Part shown: positions 17,684 through 26,940 of the stretch, in pieces
How positions within the stretch are numbered: position 1 is the first letter of the stretch
How the letters are laid out: every line of letters begins with the position of its first letter
From: Cellulomonas chitinilytica
Lineage (GTDB): Bacteria; Actinomycetota; Actinomycetes; Actinomycetales; Cellulomonadaceae
Length of the DNA: 64,000 nucleotides
Direction: 5' to 3'
Assembly (NCBI RefSeq): GCF_016862675.1
Contig: NZ_BONK01000002.1
Location: 124,001-188,000, forward strand
Translations under genes and position numbers: made by a program
The notes under the pieces: model-generated
The model's input: the letters and a program-made list of their open reading frames with translations, nothing else
Database searches by the model: none
What the model was told of the DNA's origin: nothing

Positions 17684-18889
17684 TCAGCCGCCCGAGACGC
17701 TCAGCTCGGCCTCGTGCAGCTCCCGACGGAAGTCCTCGGAGAGCTCGCGGGAGTCCAGCCACCCGTACGGCAGGATCGGCCGCTTCGGCGACCCGGCCCG
17801 GCCGCGCTGCCCCTCGGCCGCCTCGCCCGGGTACGGCTGGTCGAGGTCGAGGCCGGCGAGCCGGTCGTCGAGCTCGGCCATCGTCGAGACGAGGCCGAGC
17901 GCCGCGCGCGACTCGCCGCCGACGACGTACCCCTTGAAGTACCAGGCCATGTGCTTGCGCATCTCGCGCAGCGCCTTCGACTCGTCGTCGAAGTGCTCGA
18001 CCATGAGCTCGGCGTGCCGCCGGACGACGCGTGCGACCTCGCCGAGCCCGGGGCGCACCCGCTCGGACGAGCCGGCGAAGGCGGCCGCCAGGTCGGCGAA
18101 CAGCCACGGCCGACCCTGACAGCCGCGGCCCACGACGACGCCGTCGCAGCCGGTCTGCTCGACCATCGCGATCGCGTCCTCGGCGGACCAGATGTCGCCG
18201 TTGCCGAGCACCGGGATGTCGGTCACCGTCTCCTTGAGCCGGGCGATCGACTCCCAGTCGGCGGTGCCCGAGTAGTAGTCGGCGGCCGTGCGGGCGTGCA
18301 GCGCGACGGCGGCGACGCCGACCTCCTGCGCGACGAGCCCGGCCTCCAGGTACGTCAGGTGGTCCTCGTCGATGCCCTTGCGCATCTTCACCGTCACCGG
18401 GACGCCGTACGGCGCGGCGGCGTCGACCGCGGCGGACACGATCGAGCGGAACAGGTCCCGCTTCCAGGGCAGCACCGCTCCCCCGCCGCGGCGGGTCACC
18501 TTCGGGACCGGGCAGCCGAAGTTGAGGTCGACGTGGTCGGCACGGTCCTCGCTCGCGATGAGCCGGACCGCCGCGGCGACCGTCGTCGGGTCCACGCCGT
18601 ACACCTGGACCGACCGGGGACGCTCGTCGGGCTCGTGGGAGATGATCCGCATCGACTCCTCGCCGCGCTCCACGAGGGCCCGGCTGGTGACCATCTCCGC
18701 GACGTACAGCCCGGCGCCGGACTCACGGCACAGGCGGCGGAACGCGGCGTTCGTCACGCCCGCCATCGGCGCCAGCACCACGGGGGTGTCGATGGTGAGC
18801 GGGCCGATGTGCAGCGGCGGCAGCACGGCGCCGGCGGCCACGGGGGCGTCGTCCGGGCGCACCTCGGCCGTCGGAGTCGTGGTGGTCAT
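17684..18889 (-). CDS. dusB: tRNA-dihydrouridine synthase
   Basis: This 401-residue flavoprotein reduces uridines in the tRNA D-loop to dihydrouridine with NAD(P)H. Family motifs are VVLAPMAGVTNAAFRRLCRE, SVQVYGVDP, HVDLNFGCPVPKVTRRGGGA with the catalytic Cys, PVTVKMRKGIDEDH, VALHARTAADYYSGTADWES, PVLGNGDIWS and VVVGRGCQGRPWLF. The last ~100 residues form the helical tRNA-binding domain (ALREMRKHMAWYFKGY). The ATG at 18889 has GACACT 6 nt upstream, a leaderless arrangement. It stands alone between the response-regulator gene and the MerR gene. Which uridine is the target is not fixed, though DusB is the form usual in such bacteria. Confidence 0.94.
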   Translation of the reverse strand: MTTTTPTAEVRPDDAPVAAGAVLPPLHIGPLTIDTPVVLAPMAGVTNAAFRRLCRESGAGLYVAEMVTSRALVERGEESMRIISHEPDERPRSVQVYGVDPTTVAAAVRLIASEDRADHVDLNFGCPVPKVTRRGGGAVLPWKRDLFRSIVSAAVDAAAPYGVPVTVKMRKGIDEDHLTYLEAGLVAQEVGVAAVALHARTAADYYSGTADWESIARLKETVTDIPVLGNGDIWSAEDAIAMVEQTGCDGVVVGRGCQGRPWLFADLAAAFAGSSERVRPGLGEVARVVRRHAELMVEHFDDESKALREMRKHMAWYFKGYVVGGESRAALGLVSTMAELDDRLAGLDLDQPYPGEAAEGQRGRAGSPKRPILPYGWLDSRELSEDFRRELHEAELSVSGG

Positions 18890-18895
18890 CGGACC

Positions 18896-18901
18896 AGTGT
18901 C
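18896..18901 (-). promoter_or_regulatory. Candidate -10 of dusB, leaderless
   Basis: GACACT on the minus strand is 6 nt from the dusB ATG at 18889. It resembles the TANNNT boxes found at the same distance before many genes here. Confidence 0.4.
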
Positions 18902-18935
18902 CCATCGGACCTCGCCGGACGACGAAGCGGCTGGA

Positions 18936-18958
18936 CCGGGCGGCGCCGACGTGCCCGG
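18936..18958 (-). terminator. Weak hairpin after the response-regulator gene
   Basis: A 6-bp stem (CCGGGC 18936-18941 with GCCCGG 18953-18958) with an 11-nt loop starts 12 nt after the stop of the response-regulator gene. It is short and has no T-tract. Confidence 0.3.
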
Positions 18959-18969
18959 CGACGGCGGCA

Positions 18970-19593
18970 TCAGCCGAGCAGCCAGCCGTTCTCCTGCGCG
19001 ATCCGGGCCGCCTCGGCGCGCGTGCGCCCGCCCGTCTTGCCCATCGCGGACGACAGGTAGTTGCGGACCGTCCCCTCGGACAGGAACGTCTCGCGGGCGA
19101 TGTCCGCGACGGTCCCGCCGGCGGCCGCGCACACGAGCACGTCCCGTTCCCGGTCGGTCAGCGGGCTCGCACCCACGGCGAGCGACTCGACCGCCAGGTC
19201 GGGGTCGACGACCCGCAACCCGCGGTGCACCCGGCGGACCGCTTCCGCGAGCTGCTCGGCCGGGGTGTCCTTCACGACGAACCCGCTCGCACCGGCGTCG
19301 AGCGCGCGCCGCAGGTACCCGGGCCGCCCGAACGTCGTGACGATGAGCGACCGGCACGCCGGGTACCGCTGGCGCAGCTCGGCCGCGACGGCGATCCCGT
19401 CGAGGCCCGGCATCTCCACGTCGAGCAGCGCGACGTCCGCCTGCTGCTCGCGCACCGCGTGCAGCACCTCGTCGCCGCGGCCCACCTGCGCGACGACCGT
19501 GAGGTCGGGCTCGAGGTCGAGCAGCGCGGCGAGGGCGCCTCGCACGAGCGCCTGGTCGTCCGCGAGGAGCAGGCGGATCGGGGTGTCGGTCAT
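18970..19593 (-). CDS. NarL/LuxR-type response regulator (DesR-like)
   Basis: This 207-residue two-component regulator has a receiver domain with acidic pocket LLLADDQ, phospho-acceptor Asp58 in VALLDVEMPGLDG and Lys in GFVVKDT, followed by a LuxR-type helix-turn-helix (LTDRERDVLVCAAAGGTVAD then IARETFLSEGTVRNYLSSAM). Its ATG overlaps the stop of the sensor kinase gene (ATGA), so kinase and regulator are made together. The upstream ABC-2 exporter pair makes this a DesK/DesR or LnrJ/LnrK-like system: such systems sense membrane state or lipophilic antibiotics and switch on the exporter. No phosphatase or third component is present. Confidence 0.92.
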   Translation of the reverse strand: MTDTPIRLLLADDQALVRGALAALLDLEPDLTVVAQVGRGDEVLHAVREQQADVALLDVEMPGLDGIAVAAELRQRYPACRSLIVTTFGRPGYLRRALDAGASGFVVKDTPAEQLAEAVRRVHRGLRVVDPDLAVESLAVGASPLTDRERDVLVCAAAGGTVADIARETFLSEGTVRNYLSSAMGKTGGRTRAEAARIAQENGWLLG

Positions 19594-20837
19594 CGGGCTC
19601 CGTCCGGGGCGGTGGTGACGAGCAGGCGGTAGCCGCCGAGCGGGCCGCGGGACATCTCGACGCGGGCGCCGACCTGGCGGGCGCGCTCGGTGAGCCCGTG
19701 CAGGCCGTTGCCCGCGGGCGCGTCACCGTCGGGGCCGGCACCGTCGTCGTCGATCGTGAGGGTGTCCGGCGTCATCGTCACGCGGACGTGGGAGGCGGCC
19801 GAGTGCCGCAGCACGTTGGTGGTGCCCTCGCGGATCGCCCACGCGAACAGCTCGCGCAGCCGGTCGGGGACCTCCTCGATCGTGCCGGGGACGTCGGCCT
19901 CGATGGCCGCGGAGTCGAACGCCTGCCGGGCGCCCGCGAGCTCCCCGGCCAGCGTCACGGCACGGGTCGCGCTGACCATGCCGCGCACGTCCGCGAGCGC
20001 CGACCGGGCCAGCGTCTGCACCTCGAGGATCTCCGCGCGGGCCCGCTCGGCGTCGACCTCGAACAGCCGGCTGGCGAGCTCGGCCTTGACGCTGATGACG
20101 GTGAGCGAGTGGCCGAGGATGTCGTGCATGTCCCGGGCGATCCGCTCGCGCTCCCGCTCGACGGCCAGCACGGCGACCTCGTCGCGCGCGAGCTGGAGCT
20201 GACGGTTGCGGAGCACGAGCTGCGTGAACCCGAACACCGCGAACGTCGCGAGGAACACCGAGATGATCAGGTCGTCGATGGTGTCCCAGCCGGTGACGAG
20301 CCGCGGGACGACGAGCACCGCGACCGCGGCGGCTCCGGCGACCATCAGGGCGCGGGGGTCGCGCAGCAGGAAGACGGCGGACACGCACACGAACACGAGG
20401 CCGACGAGCCCGTCCTGGTCCGCGGCGAGGCACGCCAGGGCGACGAGCACGCACTGTCCGCCGAGGAACAGCGCGGCCCGCCCGGTCGGCATGCGGGTGC
20501 CGTGCGGGCCGGCGTGCGTGAGCACGACCCACGCGAAGCTCAGCGCCAGGCCCGCGACGGCGAGGAGCGACACGGTGCGCTCCCAGCCGGGCGGGCTCGC
20601 CCACGCCGACTGCCACGGCTGCAGCAGGAAGACCGCCCAGACGACGCCCATCACGGGGCCGACCACCCGCATCACCCGGCGTGCGCGCCCGGGCGGGCCC
20701 CACTCGGGTGCGAACGGCGTCTCGTCGCGGTGCGTCGGCCACATCGCGGAGTCGCCGTCCGCCCAGTCGCCACGGAGCCGGCCTCGCCCGCCGGGCGTGC
20801 CGGACGGGCCGTCGCCGGTCCCGGGTTCGCGCCTCAC
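19590..20837 (-). CDS. Sensor histidine kinase (DesK-like)
   Basis: This 415-residue membrane kinase begins with about 60 soluble residues, followed by five or six hydrophobic helices (about 65-215, for example VFLLQPWQSAWASP and LIISVFLATFAVFGF). The HisKA_3 dimerisation box is RERIARDMHDILGHSLTVIS with the phosphorylated His, and the ATPase domain has REGTTNVLRHSAASH (N box) and DDDGAGPDGDAPAGNGLHG (G box). The GTG at 20837 is preferred since a TACGGT -10 lies 7 nt upstream; GTG 20846 and a later ATG (MWPTHRDE) are alternatives. The gene starts 51 nt after the permease gene and may have its own leaderless promoter besides read-through. The absent external sensor domain points to a signal within the membrane. 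Confidence 0.9.
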   Translation of the reverse strand: MRREPGTGDGPSGTPGGRGRLRGDWADGDSAMWPTHRDETPFAPEWGPPGRARRVMRVVGPVMGVVWAVFLLQPWQSAWASPPGWERTVSLLAVAGLALSFAWVVLTHAGPHGTRMPTGRAALFLGGQCVLVALACLAADQDGLVGLVFVCVSAVFLLRDPRALMVAGAAAVAVLVVPRLVTGWDTIDDLIISVFLATFAVFGFTQLVLRNRQLQLARDEVAVLAVERERERIARDMHDILGHSLTVISVKAELASRLFEVDAERARAEILEVQTLARSALADVRGMVSATRAVTLAGELAGARQAFDSAAIEADVPGTIEEVPDRLRELFAWAIREGTTNVLRHSAASHVRVTMTPDTLTIDDDGAGPDGDAPAGNGLHGLTERARQVGARVEMSRGPLGGYRLLVTTAPDGAR

Positions 20838-20844
20838 GGCGCCC

Positions 20845-20850
20845 ACCGTA
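20845..20850 (-). promoter_or_regulatory. Candidate -10 of the sensor kinase gene, leaderless
   Basis: TACGGT on the minus strand lies 7 nt before the GTG at 20837. Confidence 0.45.
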
Positions 20851-20887
20851 ACCGGGCGACGACCCGCCCTGACGTCGTGCCCGTGCG

Positions 20888-21694
20888 TCACACGCGGGCC
20901 GTGTCGCGGCGGAACCGCCACGCCGCGCCGGAGACGAACACGGCGGCCCAGCCGAGGACGTTGACCACGGCCCACACCGAGACGCCGTCGCCCGTGAGCG
21001 GTGCCCGCACGATCTCCGCGAGGCCGTACGTCGGCACGACCTTCGCGATGGTCGCGAACAGCCCGTCGCCGAGCGGGACGAACAGGCCGCCCGCGAACGC
21101 CATGAGCGCGAGGATCGGGCCGAGGATCTGCATGACGTTCTCCGCCGGCAGCAGGTAGCCCATGAACAGGCCGAACGCGGCGAACACCGCGGACCCCGCC
21201 CACGCGAGCCCGACGGACAGCGCGATGCGGCCCGCGTCGCCGTCGGCCCCGGACACCAGGCCGACGGCGGTGACGACGAGCGCCGAGACGAGGCCGAGCA
21301 CCATCGCGACGAGCACCTTGGTGGTGACGTACGTCGTGGGGCGCAACGGCGTGAGCCGCAGCTGCCGGGTCCATCCCTGCGCCCGCTCCACGGACACGCT
21401 CGCCCCGCCACCGGTCGTCGCGAGCATCGCGCCGTACAGCGCCATCGAGACCATGATCCAGGCGGTCACGTTCGCGTGGCCGACGGAGGTCGTCTTGTAC
21501 TCGTCGGCGGTCCCGAAGATCAGGAAGAACGCCGGCGGCATGATGAGCGTGAAGATCATCGTGCGGCGGTTGCGCAGCAGGCGGCGCAGCTCGATCGCGA
21601 GGAACGGCAGGTTGAGCAGGCCGGCGCGCGGGGCGCGGGAGGCGTCCGTCACCGCCGCGGCGGTGGTGCGGGCCGAGGTGCTGACGGTGCTCAT
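20888..21694 (-). CDS. ABC-2 type transporter permease
   Basis: This 268-residue membrane protein has the ABC-2 exporter layout: a cytoplasmic N-terminus with LAIELRRLLRNRRTMIFTLI running into the first helix, then five more helices near residues 75-95, 115-145, 150-170, 185-205 and 235-258 (VWAVVNVLGWAAVFVSGAAW). It would form a homodimer with the ATPase encoded just upstream; the two genes overlap by ATGA at 21691-21694. The pair next to a DesKR-type system suggests export of, or resistance to, a lipophilic compound. Substrate unknown. Confidence 0.9.
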   Translation of the reverse strand: MSTVSTSARTTAAAVTDASRAPRAGLLNLPFLAIELRRLLRNRRTMIFTLIMPPAFFLIFGTADEYKTTSVGHANVTAWIMVSMALYGAMLATTGGGASVSVERAQGWTRQLRLTPLRPTTYVTTKVLVAMVLGLVSALVVTAVGLVSGADGDAGRIALSVGLAWAGSAVFAAFGLFMGYLLPAENVMQILGPILALMAFAGGLFVPLGDGLFATIAKVVPTYGLAEIVRAPLTGDGVSVWAVVNVLGWAAVFVSGAAWRFRRDTARV

Positions 21695-22671
21695 GCGAGG
21701 CTCCCGGTGGTGTCGTCGGTGCGGGTGGTGTCGCCCGTGAGGGCGAGGAACGCGTCCTCGAGCCCGCGGGCGGTGATCTCGACGTCGCTCGCCGTCGTCG
21801 CGGTCAGCAGGTGCCGGGCGACGCCGTCGGAGTCCTGCGTCCGCACGAGCACGCGGTCGCCGCGCACCTCGACCGACTGGACCCCGGGCAGCGTGCGCAG
21901 GGCGTCGGCGCCGCGCTCGTCGAGCCCGGCGAGCCGGGCTGAGACCAGGCGACCGGACGCGAGGTTCTTGACCTGCGCGGCGGACCCGTCGGCGACGACG
22001 CGCCCGTGGCTCACCAGGACGATCCGGTCCGCGTACGCGTCCGCCTCCTCCAGGTAGTGCGTCGCGAACAGGATCGTGCGGCCGCGGGCCGCGTCGGCGC
22101 GCAGGGCGTTCCAGAAGTCACGGCGGCCCTCGACGTCCATGCCGGTCGTCGGCTCGTCGAGCACCAGCACGTCCGGGTCGGGCAGCAGCGCGAGCGCGAA
22201 CCGCAGGCGCTGCTGCTGGCCGCCGGAGCACTTGCCGACCTGCCGCGCGCCGATGTCGGCGATGCCCGCCCGCTCCATGACCTCGGCCACGGAGCGCGTC
22301 GCGCGGAAGAACGAGGCGGTGAGCTGCACGGTCTCCAGGACGGTGAGGTCCTTGAGGAGCCCGCCGCTCTGCATGACGGCCGAGACGCGCCCCTCGGCGA
22401 TCGCCCGGCTCGGGTCCATCCCGTGCAGCGCGACCGTGCCGGCGTCCGGGCGGGCCAGGCCGAGGAGCATGTCGATGGTGGTCGTCTTGCCGGCGCCGTT
22501 GGGGCCCAGGAAGGCCACCACCTCGCCGGGCCGGACGGCCAGGTCGATGCCGTCGACGGCACGCACGGTGCCGAAGGACTTGTGCAGCCCCCGCAGGTCG
22601 ATCGCCAGGGGGACTGTGCCAACGGGAGCCGGAGCCGGCTCCGGGGCCGGGAGCGTGTCGGTGAAGGTCAT
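21691..22671 (-). CDS. ABC transporter ATP-binding protein (drug-exporter type)
   Basis: This 326-residue ATPase powers the permease next to it. Walker A is FLGPNGAGKTTTIDMLLG, the Q-loop lies in VSAVMQSGGLL, the signature is CSGGQQQRLRFALALL, Walker B is PDVLVLDEPTTGMD and the switch His is in FATHYLEEADAYADR. The C-terminal ~90 residues form the extra domain common in antibiotic-exporter ATPases. A Pro/Ala-rich N-terminal tail of ~20 residues precedes the domain. It starts the four-gene run ATPase-permease-kinase-regulator on the minus strand and is divergent from the ECF sigma gene at 22793; the gap of 121 bp must hold both promoters. Confidence 0.93.
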   Translation of the reverse strand: MTFTDTLPAPEPAPAPVGTVPLAIDLRGLHKSFGTVRAVDGIDLAVRPGEVVAFLGPNGAGKTTTIDMLLGLARPDAGTVALHGMDPSRAIAEGRVSAVMQSGGLLKDLTVLETVQLTASFFRATRSVAEVMERAGIADIGARQVGKCSGGQQQRLRFALALLPDPDVLVLDEPTTGMDVEGRRDFWNALRADAARGRTILFATHYLEEADAYADRIVLVSHGRVVADGSAAQVKNLASGRLVSARLAGLDERGADALRTLPGVQSVEVRGDRVLVRTQDSDGVARHLLTATTASDVEITARGLEDAFLALTGDTTRTDDTTGSLA

Positions 22672-22757
22672 GGCACGATCCTGGGCCCGCTGACCTGCGC
22701 GTTCCCCCTCCGGTCGTCACGACCTGCACATGACGGATGTCACCTCGTCCGGGTGAC

Positions 22758-22785
22758 TCAACCTTCGCGGGGACTCGTGCGTCTC
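22758..22785 (+). promoter_or_regulatory. ECF-type promoter, likely autoregulated and leaderless
   Basis: TCAACCT (22758-22764) and CGTCTC (22780-22785) match the AACC -35 and CGTC -10 of ECF sigma promoters, with about 16 bp between AACC and CGTC. The GTG at 22793 lies 7 nt after the -10. The downstream gene is itself an ECF sigma factor, so autoactivation is likely. Confidence 0.7.
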
Positions 22786-22792
22786 CTACGGT

Positions 22793-23407
22793 GTGACCAC
22801 GATGCCGCTCGCCCGAGACCCGCAGCCCCCACCGCCTGCGCCACGGCCCACCGAGCCCGAGACGGTCGAGGTCCTCGCACCGGCCGGGCGTCCCGACCGT
22901 CGGGGCGCCCGCGACGACGAGTTCACGGCGTTCATGTCGGCGCACGCGGACGCCCTGCTGCGCACCGCGTGGCTGCTGTGCGGCGACGCGCACCGCGCCG
23001 AGGAGCTCACCCAGCAGGCGCTCGTGCGCATGTACGCGTCGTGGGGTCGCGCCGGGCGCGGGGACGAGCTCGCCTACGCACGGCGGATCCTCGTGAACCT
23101 CCGGATCGACACGTGGCGTCGGCGACGCCGGGAGGTGCTCAGCGCCCCGGAGGACCTTCCGGAGGTCACGGCCCCCGACGAGCACACGTCGACCCATGAC
23201 CGTGACCAGCTGATCCGTGCGCTCGCGCTGCTCTCGCCGCGGCAGCGGCGCGTCGTCGTGCTGCGCCACCTCGTGGGGCTCCCGGAGGCGGAGGTCGCCG
23301 CCGACCTCGGCGTGAGCCTCGGCACCGTCAAGTCGACCGCGTCACGCGGTCTCGGCGTCCTGCGCGCCGCCCTGAGCGAACCGACCACGGAAGGGAGCCG
23401 GCGATGA
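22793..23407 (+). CDS. ECF sigma factor, SigE-family type
   Basis: This 204-residue sigma factor has region 2 as FMSAHADALLRTAWLLCGDA and HRAEELTQQALVRMYASWGR and region 4 as LSPRQRRVVVLRHLVGLPEA and EVAADLGVSLGTVKSTASRG. The first 40 residues are a Pro-rich tail. The GTG at 22793 coincides with the expected transcript start of an ECF-type promoter; an ATG three codons later is possible. Its stop overlaps the ATG of the membrane-protein gene downstream (ATGA), the usual sigma/membrane partner arrangement. It is a distinct paralogue of the sigma factor at 2591 and has no repeat proteins nearby. The regulon is unknown. Confidence 0.9.
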   Translation: MTTMPLARDPQPPPPAPRPTEPETVEVLAPAGRPDRRGARDDEFTAFMSAHADALLRTAWLLCGDAHRAEELTQQALVRMYASWGRAGRGDELAYARRILVNLRIDTWRRRRREVLSAPEDLPEVTAPDEHTSTHDRDQLIRALALLSPRQRRVVVLRHLVGLPEAEVAADLGVSLGTVKSTASRGLGVLRAALSEPTTEGSRR

Positions 23408-24396
23408 GCCCGACCACGACCGACGAGCAGACGACCGAGCTGGTGGCCGAGCTGCGGCGGAAGGCAGCGGTCGGCGCTCCGCACACCACCTGGGACGCGC
23501 CCACCGTGATCGCCGCGGGACGTCGCCGTCGCCGGTGGCAGACGGCGCGCCGCTCCGTCGGGGTCGCGGCGGTCGTCGTCGCCTGCGCCGTCGCGCTGCC
23601 GGTCCTGCTGGACCGCCCCGACCGCGGGACCGTCGCGCCGGCCACGGAACCGACGTCGGCGGCACCGGACACGGGCCCGCTCGTGCAGGAACCCCGTCAG
23701 GTCGAGGTCGCACCCGGTGTGGTCGCGTCGATCGGGGCCGCACGCAGCGACGGGTCGGTCGACCTGGGGCGGCTCGCCGCCACGTCCGCCTCGCTGATCA
23801 GCGACGACGCGGGCTCCGGGCCCCTGCACGCCGAGCTCCACGTGGAGGGCCCACAGCTGGCGGGAGGGTTCGGGGTCTTCCCGCTGGACGACGGCGTCGG
23901 CGCTCCCCTGGGTGTGTGGGTCCTCGACGCCAAGGACAACCCGTCCGACAAGGTGCAGCTCGATCGATCCACCGGTCGGCTCGCCGGCCCGCTGGAGGCG
24001 ACGTCGGTGTTCGACCCCGCCCGGGGGCTGATCATCCTGTCCGCCGGGGCAGCACCCACCACCCTGCGGGACGCGCGGGTGTTCCTCTTCGCGACGACCG
24101 GGCTCCTCGCCGGCGACGGCTCCGGGGTGCACGTCGTGGAGATCCCGACGTTCGCGGTGCCTTCGGGCCTGACGGCCGACAGCGCGGCTGCCGCACGGTG
24201 GTTCGCCCTGGAGGCGACCGGTCCTGCCGCCGACGGGTTCGCGGCGTCGCCCGGCGGGTTCGCGTTCGCCGGTGCCGACGGCACGATCGTCGTCCCGGGC
24301 TGCCTGGACCTGTCCGAGGCGGCGTGCGAGGCGCGGACCGTGCCTGGCCTGTTCGAGGACGTCCGGGGCCTGCTCGCCGAGCCGTCGCACGGGTGA
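23404..24396 (+). CDS. Single-pass membrane protein coupled to ECF sigma factor
   Basis: This 330-residue protein has a cytoplasmic N-terminus of about 48 residues (ELVAELRRKAAVGAPHTTWD), one helix at about 50-70 (SVGVAAVVVACAVALPVLLD) and a ~255-residue outside domain rich in beta-type sequence without a recognised fold. There is no zinc anti-sigma motif. It overlaps the sigma gene by 4 nt, so an anti-sigma or sensor role is the simplest reading but is inference. Two Cys near the C-terminus (PGCLDLSEAACEAR) could form an external disulfide. It ends at a strong hairpin that also serves glyS. Confidence 0.75.
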   Translation: MSPTTTDEQTTELVAELRRKAAVGAPHTTWDAPTVIAAGRRRRRWQTARRSVGVAAVVVACAVALPVLLDRPDRGTVAPATEPTSAAPDTGPLVQEPRQVEVAPGVVASIGAARSDGSVDLGRLAATSASLISDDAGSGPLHAELHVEGPQLAGGFGVFPLDDGVGAPLGVWVLDAKDNPSDKVQLDRSTGRLAGPLEATSVFDPARGLIILSAGAAPTTLRDARVFLFATTGLLAGDGSGVHVVEIPTFAVPSGLTADSAAAARWFALEATGPAADGFAASPGGFAFAGADGTIVVPGCLDLSEAACEARTVPGLFEDVRGLLAEPSHG

Positions 24397-24398
24397 AC

Positions 24399-24439
24399 GC
24401 ACGAACGGCCCGGTCCCGCGGGGGCCGGGCCGTTCGTGC
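24399..24439. terminator. Bidirectional hairpin terminator
   Basis: A perfect 15-bp stem (24399-24413 with 24425-24439) and 11-nt loop lie between the convergent membrane-protein gene and glyS. No T-tract is present. Confidence 0.85.
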
Positions 24440-24447
24440 GCCGGGCG

Positions 24448-25833
<1,386 letters not shown>

Positions 25834-25959
25834 GAGCGATCACTCCAGAGAGGTGGCGCCCGCGGCTGGAGGTCGCGGGCTGGGAGGACCGTGGCCGGGT
25901 GCCACGGTCGGCGTTGTCGCACAGGCTACCGGGCGGGGGCTGCGCCGCTGGTCAGCGTT

Positions 25960-25996
25960 TTGACAATGGTTCTCGATTCAATGAGAATCATTGTCA
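25960..25996 (+). promoter_or_regulatory. znuA promoter covered by two Zur/Fur-type boxes
   Basis: TTGACA (25960-25965), a 17-bp spacer and GAGAAT (25983-25988) form the promoter; the ATG at 25996 lies 7 nt downstream, so the mRNA is probably leaderless. Two 15-bp sites of the TGANAATNATTNTCA type overlap it: 25961-25975 and 25982-25996. Together they make a 14-bp inverted repeat with one mismatch, so repressor binding would cover -35, -10 and start codon at once. Confidence 0.85.
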
Positions 25997-26940
25997 TGTT
26001 CTCCACGGGTCGACGAGCGCTGCTGCGCCTCGCGCCGCTCGCCGCCCTCCCCGTCGTGCTCGCCGGCTGCGCAGCAGGCTCGTCCGCGGCCGACGACGAC
26101 ACGGTCGCCGTGCTCGCGTCCTTCTACCCGCTGCAGTTCGTCGCCGAGCAGGTGGGCGGGGATCGCGTGACCGTCGACAGCCTCACACCGCCGGGTGCCG
26201 AGCCGCACGACGTCGAGCTCTCCCCCGCCCAGGTCTCCCGCGTCGACCGCGCCGACCTCGTCGTCTACCTGTCCGGCTTCCAGGCCGCGGTCGACGACGC
26301 CGTCGCCCAGACCGCTCCCGAGCACGTCGTCGACGCGGCCGACGTCGAGGACCTGCTCACGCTCGAGCAGGAGGGTACGGAGAGCCACGCCGACGAGGTC
26401 GACGAGCACGGCCACGAGGAAGGCGGCGCGCTCGACCCGCACTTCTGGCTCGACCCCAGCCGCATGCCGGCCTTCGTCGACGCCGTCGCCGCCGAGCTGT
26501 CCGCCGTCGACCCGGAGGGCGCCGACGACTACGCCGCGAACGCCGAGGCCCTCAACGCCCGCTTCGAGGACCTCGACCAGCGCTACCAGGACGGACTGGC
26601 CACCTGCGAGTCGCGCACGTTCGTCACGTCGCACGAGGCGTTCGGCTACCTGGCCCACCGGTACGACCTGCACCAGGTCGGCATCTCCGGGCTCGACCCC
26701 GACGCCGAGCCGTCCCCGAAGCGCCTCGCCGCCGTCGAGGACATCGTCCGCGAGGAAGGTGTGACGACGATCTTCTTCGAGCAGCTCGTCAGCCCCAAGG
26801 TCGCCCGGACCCTCGCCGCCGACCTGGGCATCGACGCCGCCGTCCTCGACCCGATCGAGGGCGTCACGGGCGACGCGGACTATTTCTCGATCGCCGACGA
26901 CAACCTCGCCGCGCTGCGCGTGGCATTGTCCTGCTCGTGA
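25996..26940 (+). CDS. znuA: Zinc ABC transporter substrate-binding lipoprotein
   Basis: This 314-residue cluster A-I binding protein captures zinc outside the membrane. The signal peptide ends in lipobox VVLAGC (Cys25). Zinc ligands expected in the family are visible: His71 in AEPHDVELSP, a flexible acidic His loop at 130-142 (HADEVDEHGHEEGG), His149 in LDPHFWLDP and His213 in VTSHEAFGYLAHRY. The ATG at 25996 is chosen over the ATG at 25981, because the latter lies inside the promoter. The Zur-type boxes and the downstream ATPase and permease genes support zinc over manganese. The stop overlaps the GTG of znuC. Confidence 0.93.
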   Translation: MFSTGRRALLRLAPLAALPVVLAGCAAGSSAADDDTVAVLASFYPLQFVAEQVGGDRVTVDSLTPPGAEPHDVELSPAQVSRVDRADLVVYLSGFQAAVDDAVAQTAPEHVVDAADVEDLLTLEQEGTESHADEVDEHGHEEGGALDPHFWLDPSRMPAFVDAVAAELSAVDPEGADDYAANAEALNARFEDLDQRYQDGLATCESRTFVTSHEAFGYLAHRYDLHQVGISGLDPDAEPSPKRLAAVEDIVREEGVTTIFFEQLVSPKVARTLAADLGIDAAVLDPIEGVTGDADYFSIADDNLAALRVALSCS

